Of a DNA stretch of 64,000 nucleotides, positions 33,801 through 45,062 are shown one piece after another. Under the pieces are notes generated by a model that was not told the DNA's origin, searched no databases, and saw only the letters and a program-made list of their open reading frames with translations. Numbering within the stretch: the stretch's first letter is position 1; every line of letters starts with the position of its first letter. The position numbers and the translations under genes were made by a program. The stretch is from Linderina pennispora (Eukaryota; Kickxellomycota; Kickxellomycetes; Kickxellales; Kickxellaceae), in the NCBI RefSeq assembly GCF_002104995.1, contig NW_024468253.1, positions 186,001 to 250,000 of the forward strand. Direction: 5' to 3'.

Positions 33801-35409
33801 GGATCGGCGCACATTTATAGCATGCATGATGCGTGCTGGTTTGTTCGAGTTGTTCAACATCGCGGAGCAAGGCATTCCCGGCAAGAATGTAGCCATATGT
33901 GCTGAATACGTATGTTGCAGCATGCAGCAGAGTCCTGTCTTTGAGGATCAGCTTCCATTGTTAGAAACCAAGGTGGAAGAGGGAGTAGAAATTGCGAACT
34001 GCTTTGCCTCACACCAATGTTGAAAGTTGCAGCAGGATGCATGGTCAGATACTTGCCGAAGAGCCCGACATGCAGCAACTGCCGAAGAGTTCTTCGCACG
34101 GGTTCGGAATGCGGAACAGCTACCACCTAGCATGCTCATTGGGTGGGCCCGTATATACAAGCTTAGCCGGCACGCAGTGGCCGGGATGTAGAGCGCATGT
34201 GCATTGATTCAAAGGCTCGCACAGAACTCTTCGGTTCGTATTACTACACCACATGATGATATGTGTCTGTTGCCGAACAGAATTGGCACGGGTATGAGAA
34301 CCAACATGCAGACGGCTAGAGGGGAGAAACATGACATACGGTTAAGGGTCTGTATCTTGCCCTGAGCCCGATGTCCGTGCCAGATATGATGTCGTTTTGT
34401 TGGCAGCTTCGGCATCGCCGATTGCCAACAAGTGGCTGCGCTTTATGAAACTGCAATCCGTTGTACATATATGAACCCGTTGGCTGAGGTCCTGCATATT
34501 TGCACGTTGATGGGATATAGAAGGAGATCAGCTTCTGAAGAGCCACCCGATCCATAGTCCCAACACCAGCAGGGATACACATACACCAGTGCAGAGCAGG
34601 GTGGCGTTCTGAGCGCAAATATTCAAAGTGCTCAATGAGGCAAAATGGCGGGATCGGCTCTGTACATCCAGCGGGATGCGGAACGTCTAGAGATTGTGTT
34701 CGCCACCTTTGTTCAACAGGAGGAGCAAGAGCAATAAGAAAATGCGCAAAACCTTGTAGCGCAATTGAAGACACTCGCATACTTTTTCAAAGTACTATGT
34801 GCAGCTGCTGTGCAAATCCTACATACCACTCGCATACCCCATCCAATCCGAATTGCTCTCAGCCTCCTACGTTCTGGCAGCCCAGGTGTCCACGTTGCAG
34901 CTGCATCTCCCAAGCCGAAGAAGAGATTGTGCCAACCGAGAAACCTCTGGGTGGCAGGGGGGTTATGCAGCCCTGAAACGACTGGCTGGGCACCTCACAG
35001 CTGCACAATTGTGCCGAGAGTATTTTTGGTACTTTCCATTTTGCTTTCTATGCCCATATTGCCTGCCACTCTGCTCTCTGCCCGGCTCCCACACACGTTA
35101 CCAAACCCTGTTTTGTGTACCAAGGGAATATGCACCGGCACTCTCCCGACTTCTTGTTGCACTGCCAGGCTAAAACAGGCGACGGCTAGAGGAGAAGGAT
35201 TTCAGCATGGATTATAAGAATGGCGCTTCTCGGCACTGGCATCTCTGTTCTCTACACCCATTCCCAGACTCCCTGTCGCAACCCTCCTCAGAGCCTAGGG
35301 CACACCCACCATTTCATTATTTTTGTGCGCCTTCTGGTTGCTTCATCTGCGTTGTTCGTTTACACTTTTTACACAAAGTCTCTTTCCTTAACCGATACTA
35401 CTTCATGCA
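30885..35409. other. Gene-free spacer between inverted CFA genes
   Basis: 4.5 kb. The first ~200 bp is the copy-1 leader and promoter and the last few hundred bp the copy-2 promoter. In between, frames on both strands are under 160 codons and show no domains. It is AT-richer than coding DNA. No transposon ends, tRNA or tandem array recognised. Confidence 0.5.
31084..31091 (-). promoter_or_regulatory. TATA box of CFA copy 1
   Basis: TATAAATA on the minus strand, about 200 bp before the copy-1 ATG; the intervening leader is pyrimidine-rich. Confidence 0.45.
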
Positions 35410-37406
35410 ATGGATGCCCTCTTCTCCTTTGACCAGCAAGCATTGCCGGCCTCTGCTGAGGGAAAGTGCCTGCTGGACTCCATGAAGAGGTCCACAGGTT
35501 CATTCATGAAAGCCACCATTCTCTGTACTATCGACTCTGGGCTCAGCAAACTGAGTCGCTCGATGCTCAGCACATCATGGACCTACCTCATTCCTGCTGT
35601 CAAAAGCCAGATCTCCCAAGTATTACGTGGTGCCACCATCGGTTCGCTGACCATTGTCGAAGGTGACGAGTCCACGACCTTTGGCAACTCCTCCGACCAT
35701 GGCCCACACGTCGTCATCACTGTCCTCAGTGAGCAGTTCTGGGTGCGCCTGATGCTGGTGCAGGACCTGGGCTTTGCTGAGGCGTACATGGCTGGCGAAA
35801 TCACTGTCAACAGCCTGGTCGATTTTGTGCGCTTCTACATCTACAACCGCGATGTGCTTGACTCGTCCAACGCCTCGCCCATCGTCACCTCGCTGATGTA
35901 TCTGGCCAACACGCGCTTCGGCAACTCGCTGCTCAACAGCACCAGCAACATCAGCGCGCACTACGATCTGGGCAACGAGATGTTTGAGATGTTCCTCGAT
36001 GCCACCATGACGTACTCGTGTGGGATTTGGGCTGGGCCCGACGACACGCTGGAGGCGGCGCAGATCCGCAAGCTGGATATGCTCATCGACAAGGCGCACT
36101 TGCGGCCCACCGACTACGTGCTCGACCTCGGGTGCGGCTGGGGCTCGCTTTCCATGCGGGTAGGTTCCGGAAACCGGCTATTGTGCTTATTGTGTTTGTC
36201 GCCAGCGCTCTTGGCGACGTGGTTATGCTTTTTCCTCTCTCTTTTTTATGGCGGGAGGCTTTGCGTATGTTTATTTTGTTACCCCAGCGCCTCCCCTCGC
36301 ACACATGTGCTGGCCAATTGTTCGGTGCCGTTTGGGTTGGCACCGACTGGGCTTCTGTCAACTGGGCTGCTATCAACTGGGCTGCTATCAGCTGGGCTGC
36401 TATCAACTGGACTTCTGTCGACTGGGCTGCTGTTGACTGGACTTCTGTCGACTGGGCTAGCGACAGCAAGGACACCCCCACCTCCGACCTGCAGGTTGAG
36501 CCAAAATGGCGACGGCAGAGAGTACATACACATGCACATGCCACACTGACAGCATAGACATACCACTAACACACTGCACATTTCCCACACATTACTAGGC
36601 AGTCGAGCGGACTGGGTGCCGCGTTCTCGGAATCACACTGAGCACCGAGCAGAAGGAAATTGCCGAGCAGCGCATCGCGCAGGCTGGCATGAGCGACCGC
36701 ATCGAGATCAAGCTGATCGACTACCGCAACCTCGACCCGGCCGAGTACCAGTTCGACAAGATCATCTCGCTGGAGATGGTGGAGCATGTCGGGATTTGAC
36801 TACCTGCCGGTGTACTTTGAGCAGTGCAGCCGGCTTCTGAGCGCACACCACGGCGTGATGGTGCTGCAGGCAAGCACAATGAACGAGGAGCGGTACGAGG
36901 CGTACAAGCACAGCGTCGACTTCATCAACAAGCACATCTTCCCAGGTGGCCACTGCCCGAGCGTGTCGGCGCTGGTGTCGGCGGCAACCAAAGGCAGCAA
37001 GGGGTCTCTGATGCTGGAGAGTGCAGCCAACTTCCCGGACCACTATGCACGCACACTGCGTGCGTGGCGCGAGCGGTTCCTGCATGGATACGACAAGGTC
37101 CTGTCCGAGGTTGCTCCCAAGAACCCCCAGCTGATCCTGCAGGAGCGCGATCTAAACACCTTGGACGCAAGTGAGTCAGCTGACAATGCATAGAGCTTGC
37201 CAAGATCGACAGCGAGAAGAGTGATATGCAGTCTGCGGAACAAACCTGCCAGCTATAACGACGTGTTCCGGCGCAAATGGGAGTACTATTTTGCGTACTG
37301 TGAGGGCGCATTTGCAACTCGTACCATTGGGTGCACACAGCTTGTGTTCACGCGTACATATAACGAACACCTTTCCGATTTGCATTTGCTGCGCCAGTGG
37401 CATTAG
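35410..37406 (+). CDS. Cyclopropane-fatty-acid-synthase-like methyltransferase, copy 2 (frame-broken)
   Basis: Paralogue of copy 1 on the other strand. Exon 1 35410-36159, intron 36160-36598 (439 nt, same length and content as copy 1), exon 2 36599-37406. The N-terminal ~83 residues differ (MDALFSFDQQALPASAEGK..) although SYLIP/TYLIPAVK and IGSLTIVEG are recognisably homologous. From codon ~84 to TIGCTQLVF the protein is the same as copy 1. Exon 2 carries three one-base differences from copy 1: an extra A near 36794, a missing A near 37185 and an extra C near 37246. They shift and then restore the frame, leaving an internal stop at 37191-37193. If these are errors the gene is intact; if real, copy 2 is damaged. 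The C-terminus (HLSDLHLLRQWH) is diverged again. Confidence 0.85.
35659..37318 (+). repeat. Inverted-repeat arm 2 (near-identical tract)
   Basis: 1,660 bp counterpart of 29016-30674. Left edge at GAAGGTGACGAG, right edge at GCATTTGCAAC. Beyond both edges the paralogues diverge at once. Confidence 0.9.
36345..36455. repeat. 15-bp minisatellite in CFA intron (copy 2)
   Basis: Units of type actgggctgctatca and actggacttctgtcg, about 7.4 copies; mirror of 29878-29988. Confidence 0.9.
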
Positions 37407-37733
37407 CTGTATTTTTCTGACATCAGTAATTAATCTTTTATGAATTTTTAAGCAAACGCGTACTTTTTCCCCCTTGATGACGACTACCGCTTACGTATGT
37501 TTCACGAGCCTGGCGAAACCCACTTGCGATTACGCAACTGCTCTCTGCAGGCTGTTAAACCGGCCGCCCTCAGTTTTCATATAAAGCATAGGAGGCGAAA
37601 AGCGACTCCCTTCTCTTGTTCCTACACCTAAAACACTCATATCTCGTTATCTCGTTATCTCTTGCTACAGTTTTTTCCTCTGCATTCTATTATTCAAGCT
37701 GCTCATTTGACAGACCATACACCAGTATTAAGC
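37407..37733. promoter_or_regulatory. ECM29 promoter
   Basis: 327 bp between same-strand genes. TATAAAG at 37580-37586, about 150 bp before the ATG, then a pyrimidine-rich leader with a short ctcgttat duplication near 37642. Confidence 0.45.
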
Positions 37734-40700
37734 ATGTCTAGCGCATCGTCCGATCTAGGTTCGTACCTGCCCCCTGAAGCCGGAACACCAGGAGACACTG
37801 GCTGAGCATAAACACGGCACTGTTCAATGGATAGCTAATGCTGGCTTCATGCAATTGTAGAGCTGCTGGAGAGCCTTGAGCTGCGGTTTGCACTAGGCCA
37901 ATTCCGATGACGGCTTGCAGAAGCTGGTCACCACGCTACTGGTGCCGCTACTTGAGAAACTCGACACTGCCGGCGGACCAGTGCGTGCCAAGGTAAGGAT
38001 TCCGGTTGATGGTAGGAGAAGCATTCGCAGATAAGTGACCTGGCTGGTAGCTCAATAGACGTGGTTTGTAGGTTATTGCACTGTTAGGCCAGATTAACAA
38101 GAAGCTACGCGGCCACCCGCAGGTGGCGATCCCAACAGACGCCCTTTTCCAGAGCACGTTCGGCGGCAGCAGCAGTTCAGGCGTACTCCCAGAGCTTCAA
38201 GCTTATGTATGTGACGACGGCTGTGGAGCGTGCACTTACCAAAGGACCTGCTGGACAAACTGCCGCTCCTTCTGGCTGGCATGGGTAGCTGGCAAGCCGC
38301 ACCCAAGAAAATAGTCACATCAGCGCTGATGACGGTCGTTCAGCGCAGCACGGATATCTCCGATGAGTCATTGCGCAAGCTAGACTTTTCGCAATCGGCC
38401 GATCAGGCTAAAGCATTGCTGGCGGTGGCCGCCGATCTGTTCCTGTTCACACCAGCGTCGGGGGATGGCTTGGCGGCTGGGCTGAGCCCGCAGGCGCAGA
38501 GCACGCTGACCAACGACGGGAAGGCTGCGTGGGTGGGGGACAGGGAGCAGATGCGGCAGCTGAAGATGAATTTCCTGAGAATCGTTGGCTTCTGAGCTTG
38601 CATTCCCGTCTGTATGCGCCCAGGAGGTCCACGAAATGCGGTTTCTGGCGCTGACATGCGCTGGGTGCGATGCATACTTCCCTGATGTGGTGACGCGCAG
38701 CGACGATGCCCTGAAGCGGCTCAGGCCGCTGGACACAGAGTCCGGGTCGCTTGTGTCTGCAATGCTATCTATATTCCTCGGGAGCGTACCCGAGACAGCA
38801 CCAGACGTGCGACGGACGCCGGTCTCGGCCCCGATCAGACTTAAGGTTCTTACCATTCTCTGCCGGTCTACCAAGGCAGCAGCAACGTTCCCGGACTGGA
38901 TCCGTGTGGTCTTCGAGAGCTTGTTTGGGGCTGGAACAACTAGCAGGCTGAGACGCCAGGGAGTGGCGTTTATGCAGTGGGTGATCCGTATGGCTCCGCA
39001 GGCACAGGATTGACAGGTCAGTGCCGATTCTTATGCAGGGCATCCGTAAGATCCTGAACGAAGAAGCGACAGCGAGCTTGAATGCGCGACTAGACGACGA
39101 TATTATAAGAGGGCTGGCGTATGTCTCTTGGGGATCGCTTGGCAAGCGTGTGCCAAAGTCGTTCTCTGGCGACCTGTCGCATCTGAAGACCATGTTTGAG
39201 GCATTCGACCGCGAGTCTCCGAATGTACGGCTGAGCATCCAGGAGGCCTTGCTGGCCATGCTTCCTGCATACGAGTCATCGGGGACGTCAGACCAGATGC
39301 AGAGCGAGCTTATCTTGTTCCTGACCTGCACAGCTCAACAACGAAGTGCGTCAGGCACGGTACTGTGCGCTGAGGTACGCAATTGCTGCGTTCCCATTTG
39401 CCAATGTATCCGCGCGGTGGATCTGCCTGCTCGCCTTGGCAGATTCCGAGCGCGAAGTTAGGGCCTCTGGCCAAGTCGGGGCTGGCGATTCCTCCAGGAA
39501 TGCTGGCCCGCGACCAGAACCTGCTGCCTGACACCACAGGCGCGATTAGGTTCATCTATCGAGCGCATTTCTGAGGTCACCCGTCTGCCAGCCGAGTCTG
39601 CCGCCAGTCGGCAAGGTGCAGCGCACCCAAGTGTATATGGCGGTCTGATTGAGTTTGGCCGGTCGCTGCTACTAGCCAAGGGCATGGCGCAGCTCAAGGC
39701 TGAGGACCCGGCAGTAGTCTTGGATATCCTAGATACCGAGGCTGTCAACGACGGCGGTGAACTGGCCACGGAGCTCCAGCGCAACAGCATGAGCAGGGCG
39801 CTGGCAGGACTTGCTGATGGCAACTCATCAAGCTCCGGTCTGGCCAGCTGGACGGGAGTCTTGAGCTTCGCGCTAACCAGCCAGCATCTGCTCGAGGCAG
39901 GCGTCCTGCCACGGTCTCTGGTCTGCCTGGTCGAGCTTCCTGTCGCTCGGCCCACCAGACGCCGCCCTGGCGTTCTTCGACCAGCGCCAGGTATTCCTTG
40001 GTCTTCTCAGCTCACGCCAGCAGACTACACAGCAGTATGCGGCGCAGCTGTTGGCGGCCATCTATGCCGCAAGGCTGTTTGCCACAGACAGCGGCCATAC
40101 GCTGGACTGCGAGTTCTGGAATACCGACGTGGCGCGCCAGCTTGAGGAGCTGCTTTCGGTACTAAAGGAGCCAGCGCACCCAAACTTGGTTGATAAGAAA
40201 CGCGGCGCAATCCTTGCTCTGGGATATATCGGGAATGGGCTCTGCGCCGCTCGCTTGACGCTCAGCAAGACATGGGCAGATCTCGGGATCTCCCATGTAG
40301 GTAGTATACTCGATACGGCGTATGACGCAGTGCTGCATGAGACCCAGGCCGCCTAGTAAGACGACGGGCACGCATGCAATGATCACCGGAGCATTGTGCG
40401 TCGCGATCGGCGAGCTGAGCAAAACAGGAGACGCCCGGGCGCCAGCCGCCATGGACGCTGTGGCCGACATTGGGAAGCAGTCAACCAAGGACGGGAAGGT
40501 GCAGGATGCAGCGTACAGAGCCCTGGCCAACATTGCTCTTGGCAACGTGGCTCAGGGAACGAGACTGATCTCGTTCTTGCAGCAGTCGGCGGCGGCAGTA
40601 AACAAGAAACAGCTGGATGCGCATTTCCGGATCGGTGAGGCATTGGACCATGGCACTGGGGCGGTTCCAGTGTTCGCTGGTGCGGCTGCATTGGATCCTG

Positions 40701-43700
40701 CCGTTTGCACCGGAGCAGGTGTATGGACGAGGATATGCTCAGTGCCAACACTGAGGGCATAAGACTTGCTGTTTGAGCTGGTTACTGGAAAGATGGTCCG
40801 GTCGCCGAGCCCACAGGACCGCCAGGCGGTGGCGGTCTGGACGCTGTCGCTGGTGCAGTTCTGCCCGAGCCTGCCACAGCTCAAGCCCTGGCTCTCCCGG
40901 CTCCACACATGCCTTTGCTCGCTGCTGACAGACCGCGACGAATTCACCCAGGAGGCGGCGTCAAAGACCCTGGGCCTGGTGTACGACATGGGGGATGCCG
41001 GACTGAAGGAGGACCTGGTTTATTCGCTGATGGCACTGTTTGGCGGCAGCGGGAAGAAGGCCGGCTCAGCCAACGCGCACACAGCACTGCAGCAGCAGAT
41101 CCAGGCCGACCAGCCATTGCTTGAAGAGCAGACGCTGGGCCAGACGCCCGACGGGCACGCAATCAACACCACGTACTCGTCGATTCTGTCGCTGGCGTCG
41201 GACATGCAGAACCCAGCGCTGGTGTACCAGTTCATGCAGCTGGCATCGCACACAGCCGTGTGGAACAGTCGGCGCGGTGCTGCATACGGGTTTGCGTCGG
41301 TCATTGAGCGAGCGCGCGAGTCGATGAAGCCGCACATGGCGCTGATTATCCCCAAGCTCTACCGCTACACCTTCGACCCGAGCCCGCAGACCCGCACCGC
41401 CATGACCAGCATCTGGCGGGCGCTGCTGGGGCCAGGCTCAGAGGATGCCAATATGGACGATGGCTCGTCGCGTGCGCGCAATGGCGTCAGCGTCATTGAG
41501 CAGTCGTGGGGCCCGATCATTGAAGAGTGTCTGGCCAGCATGGGCCAGCGCGAATGGCGTGTGCGAGAGAGCGGCTGTGCGGCCCTGGCAGGCACGCTGC
41601 CGGGTGCTGACCCGGAGCTCGTCGTCCCGTACCTGGAGCGCATCTGGCGCATGGCCTTCCGCTCGCTCGATGATATCAAGGGCAGCGTGCGGGAGGCGGG
41701 CTTGAAGACCTGCCAGGCGCTAGCCAATGCCACAGTCACGTGGTGCACCCCTCGTGTGCCGCGCGAGTCTGAGCGCGACCGCCGCGCCCACGCGGTGCTG
41801 GAGATCGTGGTGCCGTTCCTAGTCGACAAGGGCGTGATGTCGGATGCTGAGGATGTCAGGACGTTCAGCCTGATGCTGCTCCTGAAGCTCTGCAAGTCCA
41901 GCGGGTACTACCTGACTTGCTTCGCTGCACACATCGCCGAGCGGCTCCTCGAGTCCCTTGTCGAATATGGAGCCGCAGTCTGCCAACTACCTGACATTCC
42001 ATGCCGAATCGCACAACATCTCGCAGGACCAGCTCGAGAGCGCCCGTCTCAGCGCCGTCAAAGCATCGCCGATCATGCAGGGAGTCGAGCTAGCCCTTGA
42101 GCAGCTCAATGACGAAAGCATGAGCGAGTTTGTGCCCCGACTGCAGACCCTGGTGAGACGCGGTGTCGGGCTGCCGACGCGGGCCGGCTGCGCACGCACA
42201 CTCGTCACGCTGTGTGTGAAGCGGCCGGACCTGGTACGTCCGCACGCTGCGGCGTTGGCCAAGGCAGTCAGCGGCTCGCTGACCGAAAGCTCGGCTATCC
42301 AGCGCCAGGCATGGGCGGCAGCACTCGGATACATGGCGCCAATGGTGACGCCCAATATGCTGCGCAACCTTCTCAAGCACCTGCAGAAGGTGTATTTCGA
42401 CAAGTACGAAAGCGATGTGCGCGGGGTTGCCGGGCTTGTTCTTGAGCAGCTGGCGCAGAAGGCGCCTGAGCGTCTGCGCGAGCACACCAGCGGGCCGGGC
42501 TCGGTTTCGTTTGTGCTGTTTGGCTCGCATGACCCGCAGGAGTCCATTCGCGAGTGCTTCCGCAGTGCCTGGCAAGAATATACGTTTGGATCGGGCGGGC
42601 CGGTTCGTTGAGAAGCACCTGCGGGACCTTCTGGAGCTGCCTGTTCAGGAAGTTGCTGGCGACAGCTGGCCGAGGCGGATCCAGGGCGCCGAATGCAATT
42701 GCCGACATTGCTGCAACGCTAGAGCGCAACTACAGGGACACTCTTACCGATACTGCCAGGGCATCGGCGCTCGGCTGCGTGCGCACGCTGCTAGAGCTGT
42801 GTGTGCCGGCACTTCTCAGTGCTGCCCAGGGCCGCGTGTGGCCCGGCAAGGAGCACGTCCTAGGATGTCTGGTCAAGGTGTGCACAGCCAGCGCGCCGCT
42901 GCTCTCCCAGCAGGCCGAGTCCGACGGGCTCCAGCAGGTGCCCAACGAAGTATTTGCTGTGCTGGCAAAGGACATGGCGCGCGGCGAAACCTCCTACCGT
43001 CGCGCCGTAGTAACCCACTACTGCACGTTCATCGAAAAGAACCCTCTAGACGTCTACCACGAGATCTCCACCGCCCTGCTTGGCCTCATCGCCAAGAGCA
43101 GCGAGTCGCTGGACAAGAAGCAGTCCGGCCAACGCAATGGACGTCGACGATGACGACGAGGAGCTACGCCAGAAGCCGCAGCGCCTTGCTCTTATTGCCT
43201 CGGCAATCAAGGCGCTCGCCATGTCTCTGCCGCACACCCGCGCGCTTGGGAACAGCGAGGTTGTGGATATGGCAAATCTGCTAGCGCACTGTTGCTGAGA
43301 CCGGCGTGTGGAATACCCGCGTGGCCAGCCTCGAAGGCGCTGGCGTCGCTGTTTGCGCATTTCACGCAAGCCGTCTATGCCGAAACGCGCTCCAGCGCCT
43401 TACAGGCCGCCGGTATGCAGAGAATATTGCGGGCGGTGCGCGCGTGTGCGGCGGAGGGCAAATATGTCGCCGTGCGCACTGCGGCATTTGACGCCCTGGA
43501 TGCCGTGCATATGGCAGCGGAGGGTGCTGCCGGGCATGAAGATGTGACTGGCATGTGCCGCGAGGTCTTGGAGCTGCTGCTGCAGGACCCGGTGCCAAGC
43601 ATCGCCGACCGCGCCAAGGACACCGAAGCCACAAGTGGGGAGCATAGCCCAAAATCATTGTTTGCTCTACAAAACCAGTTGTTGAATAGAATCCTCTCCA

Positions 43701-43819
43701 ATCTCCTCGCAGCTATGGTGCTGGTGTGCCGGTTCCCTCCACAGGACTCCAAAGTGCTCGCGCTGCCTTTCAGCTATCTGGACAACTTGCTCTGCGGACT
43801 TTGCGCACTGCTCACATGA
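37734..43819 (+). CDS. ECM29: Ecm29-type proteasome adaptor and scaffold (frame-broken)
   Basis: Large HEAT-repeat protein that binds the 26S proteasome, tethering core and regulatory particle for quality control. ATG at 37734. Intron 1 37759-37860 (GTTCGT..TTGTAG) and intron 2 37993-38071 (GTAAGG..TTTGTAG) give an N-terminus of the family type: LELLESLELRFALA, VTTLLVPLLEKLDTAGGPVR, KVIALLGQINKKLRGHPQV. Later landmarks: NFLRIVGF; PIRLKVLTILCRSTKAA; VVFESLFG; SIQEALLAMLPAYES; RWICLLALADSEREVRA; AVWNSRRGAAYGFASVIERA; PKLYRYTFDPSPQTRTAM; WRVRESGCAALA; VREAGLKTCQALANATVTW; AWAAALGYMAPMVT. About 1,960 residues, near family length. There are at least ten one-base frame changes; 40766-42100 is the longest clean stretch. 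Start and introns rest on alignment logic. Confidence 0.88.
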
Positions 43820-44187
43820 GCAGCGTCACAATCTCTGTAGATCGCGTCCATCCAGTGGAGCTTGCCACGCCTCCCTGTAAAGTGCATCTGCGACTTCTGA
43901 CTGCATCAACGGTGGACACACGTGGAACTCCGAGGGGGCGCCGGCTGCTTTAAAGCACCTGCGCTTTGAATGCACAAGAAGGGTTCTGTGCGCACGCGCT
44001 ATTCCCGGCTCTTGTCCACTGGACGCCTCAGTCCTCCTCAGCCCTTTATAAAGCAGCAAAAGGTCCGCACACGTCAAGCTTTTCTTTCTGCATTCCTTGT
44101 TTCCACTCTGCCTTCCACAAGATACGTTTATTTTTGCATTTTAAGCCTGCCGTACCGCTTGTCCCCTCCTCCTTGTATTCTACCGCG
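43820..44187. promoter_or_regulatory. Promoter of small membrane protein
   Basis: 368 bp. TTTATAAA at 44045-44052, about 136 bp before the ATG, then a pyrimidine-rich leader. No gene seen. Confidence 0.45.
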
Positions 44188-44493
44188 ATGCTGGCAATTA
44201 AGAAGCAACTGAGCGTGCGATTAGACAGCAAGCCCTCGGCTCTGCATCTTTCTGAGGCAAATGTGTCGTGGTCGGAGACTCTAGGCGGGCTGGTGGTTCT
44301 GGCTTTGCTGGCAGTCTGTCTGGGGTTTGTCCTGTCGACCTTTTTGCTGGCCACCATCGGTATTGGGCAGCTGGAGCTGCGGATTGTCCTACTGTTGAAG
44401 GACTGGCAGGTCTCTGGCCCACTGGCCGGAGCAGCGCTTGTATGTGCGGCGCTCATGGTCAGGAGGGCGCGGAGAGACAGGCGCGTGGCCTAG
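44188..44493 (+). CDS. Unrecognised small two-TM protein
   Basis: 101 residues from the ATG at 44188, which follows a TATA box and a CT-rich leader; the longer upstream frame has no coding character. Basic N-terminus (AIKKQLSVRLDSK), TM1 about residues 31-57 (LGGLVVLALLAVCLGFVLST), TM2 about 79-90 (LAGAALVCAALMV) and a basic tail (RRARRDRRVA). The basic ends suggest an organelle-membrane protein. No family recognised. Confidence 0.5.
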   Translation: MLAIKKQLSVRLDSKPSALHLSEANVSWSETLGGLVVLALLAVCLGFVLSTFLLATIGIGQLELRIVLLLKDWQVSGPLAGAALVCAALMVRRARRDRRVA

Positions 44494-45062
44494 CAAACTT
44501 GCGCTGTTGTTATTTCCCCCCTCAGTCTATAATTTTACCTCTCCTTTTTTTTTGCTGTTTCAACACGTCTTTGTTTCTTGATCCAGCAGGCGGGGGGAAC
44601 AATTGTCTGGAATAGGGTTCAGCCTGAAAGGATGTCATCATCATGCGCTGCATATCTCCCGGCCACAGTGGACGTCACTCTCCCCACTGTTCACAGCCAG
44701 AGCGGGGAGAGTATGAGCTAGGAGATTCCTCCTGGCAGACAAGGGGAGAATGACGCCTGGTGTCTGACCGATCGATGCAACCCGATGCGCACCCATCAGA
44801 CGATCTCCATTTGCACATGGGTGACGTGGCGCTGGCTCGCGATGAGGGAGAGGACGGTAAAGCCCGGTTCTTGATACAACCAGGTGAGGTTAATCGCTGT
44901 TCAAAGCAAGCTGCCAGGAAAGTCCGGGCCAGACTTTTTTTTTTTTTTTCATTGCTTTTCTCTCTATTCTGTTTCACCTCTTCCCCTCGCCTGCCTATTT
45001 GCTTCTCCCCTCTCCTAATTTCGCCCTCCCCTCCACCTCTCTCTCTAATTATAAACTTATTC
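44494..45062. promoter_or_regulatory. KHE1 5' region with T-run and CT-rich leader
   Basis: 569 bp. A run of about 16 T at 44935-44950 is followed by ~110 bp of almost pure pyrimidine up to the ATG. An open frame extends upstream from the KHE1 start to 44760, but its translation through the CT tract (FFFFSLLFSLFCF) is not protein-like. Confidence 0.5.

Noticed and set aside
31551-34976. Possible degraded transposon in the CFA spacer
   Set aside because: No frame with integrase, reverse transcriptase or transposase motifs and no terminal repeats seen; left as gene-free.
36083-36544. 153-codon minus-strand frame within CFA copy 2 (also at 29789-30250 +)
   Set aside because: Antisense shadow of exon 1 and the intron; it appears twice only because the tract is duplicated.
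44760-45062. 101-codon N-terminal extension of the KHE1 gene
   Set aside because: The extension reads through a T-run and CT tract; the conserved family N-terminus begins at the ATG 45063.
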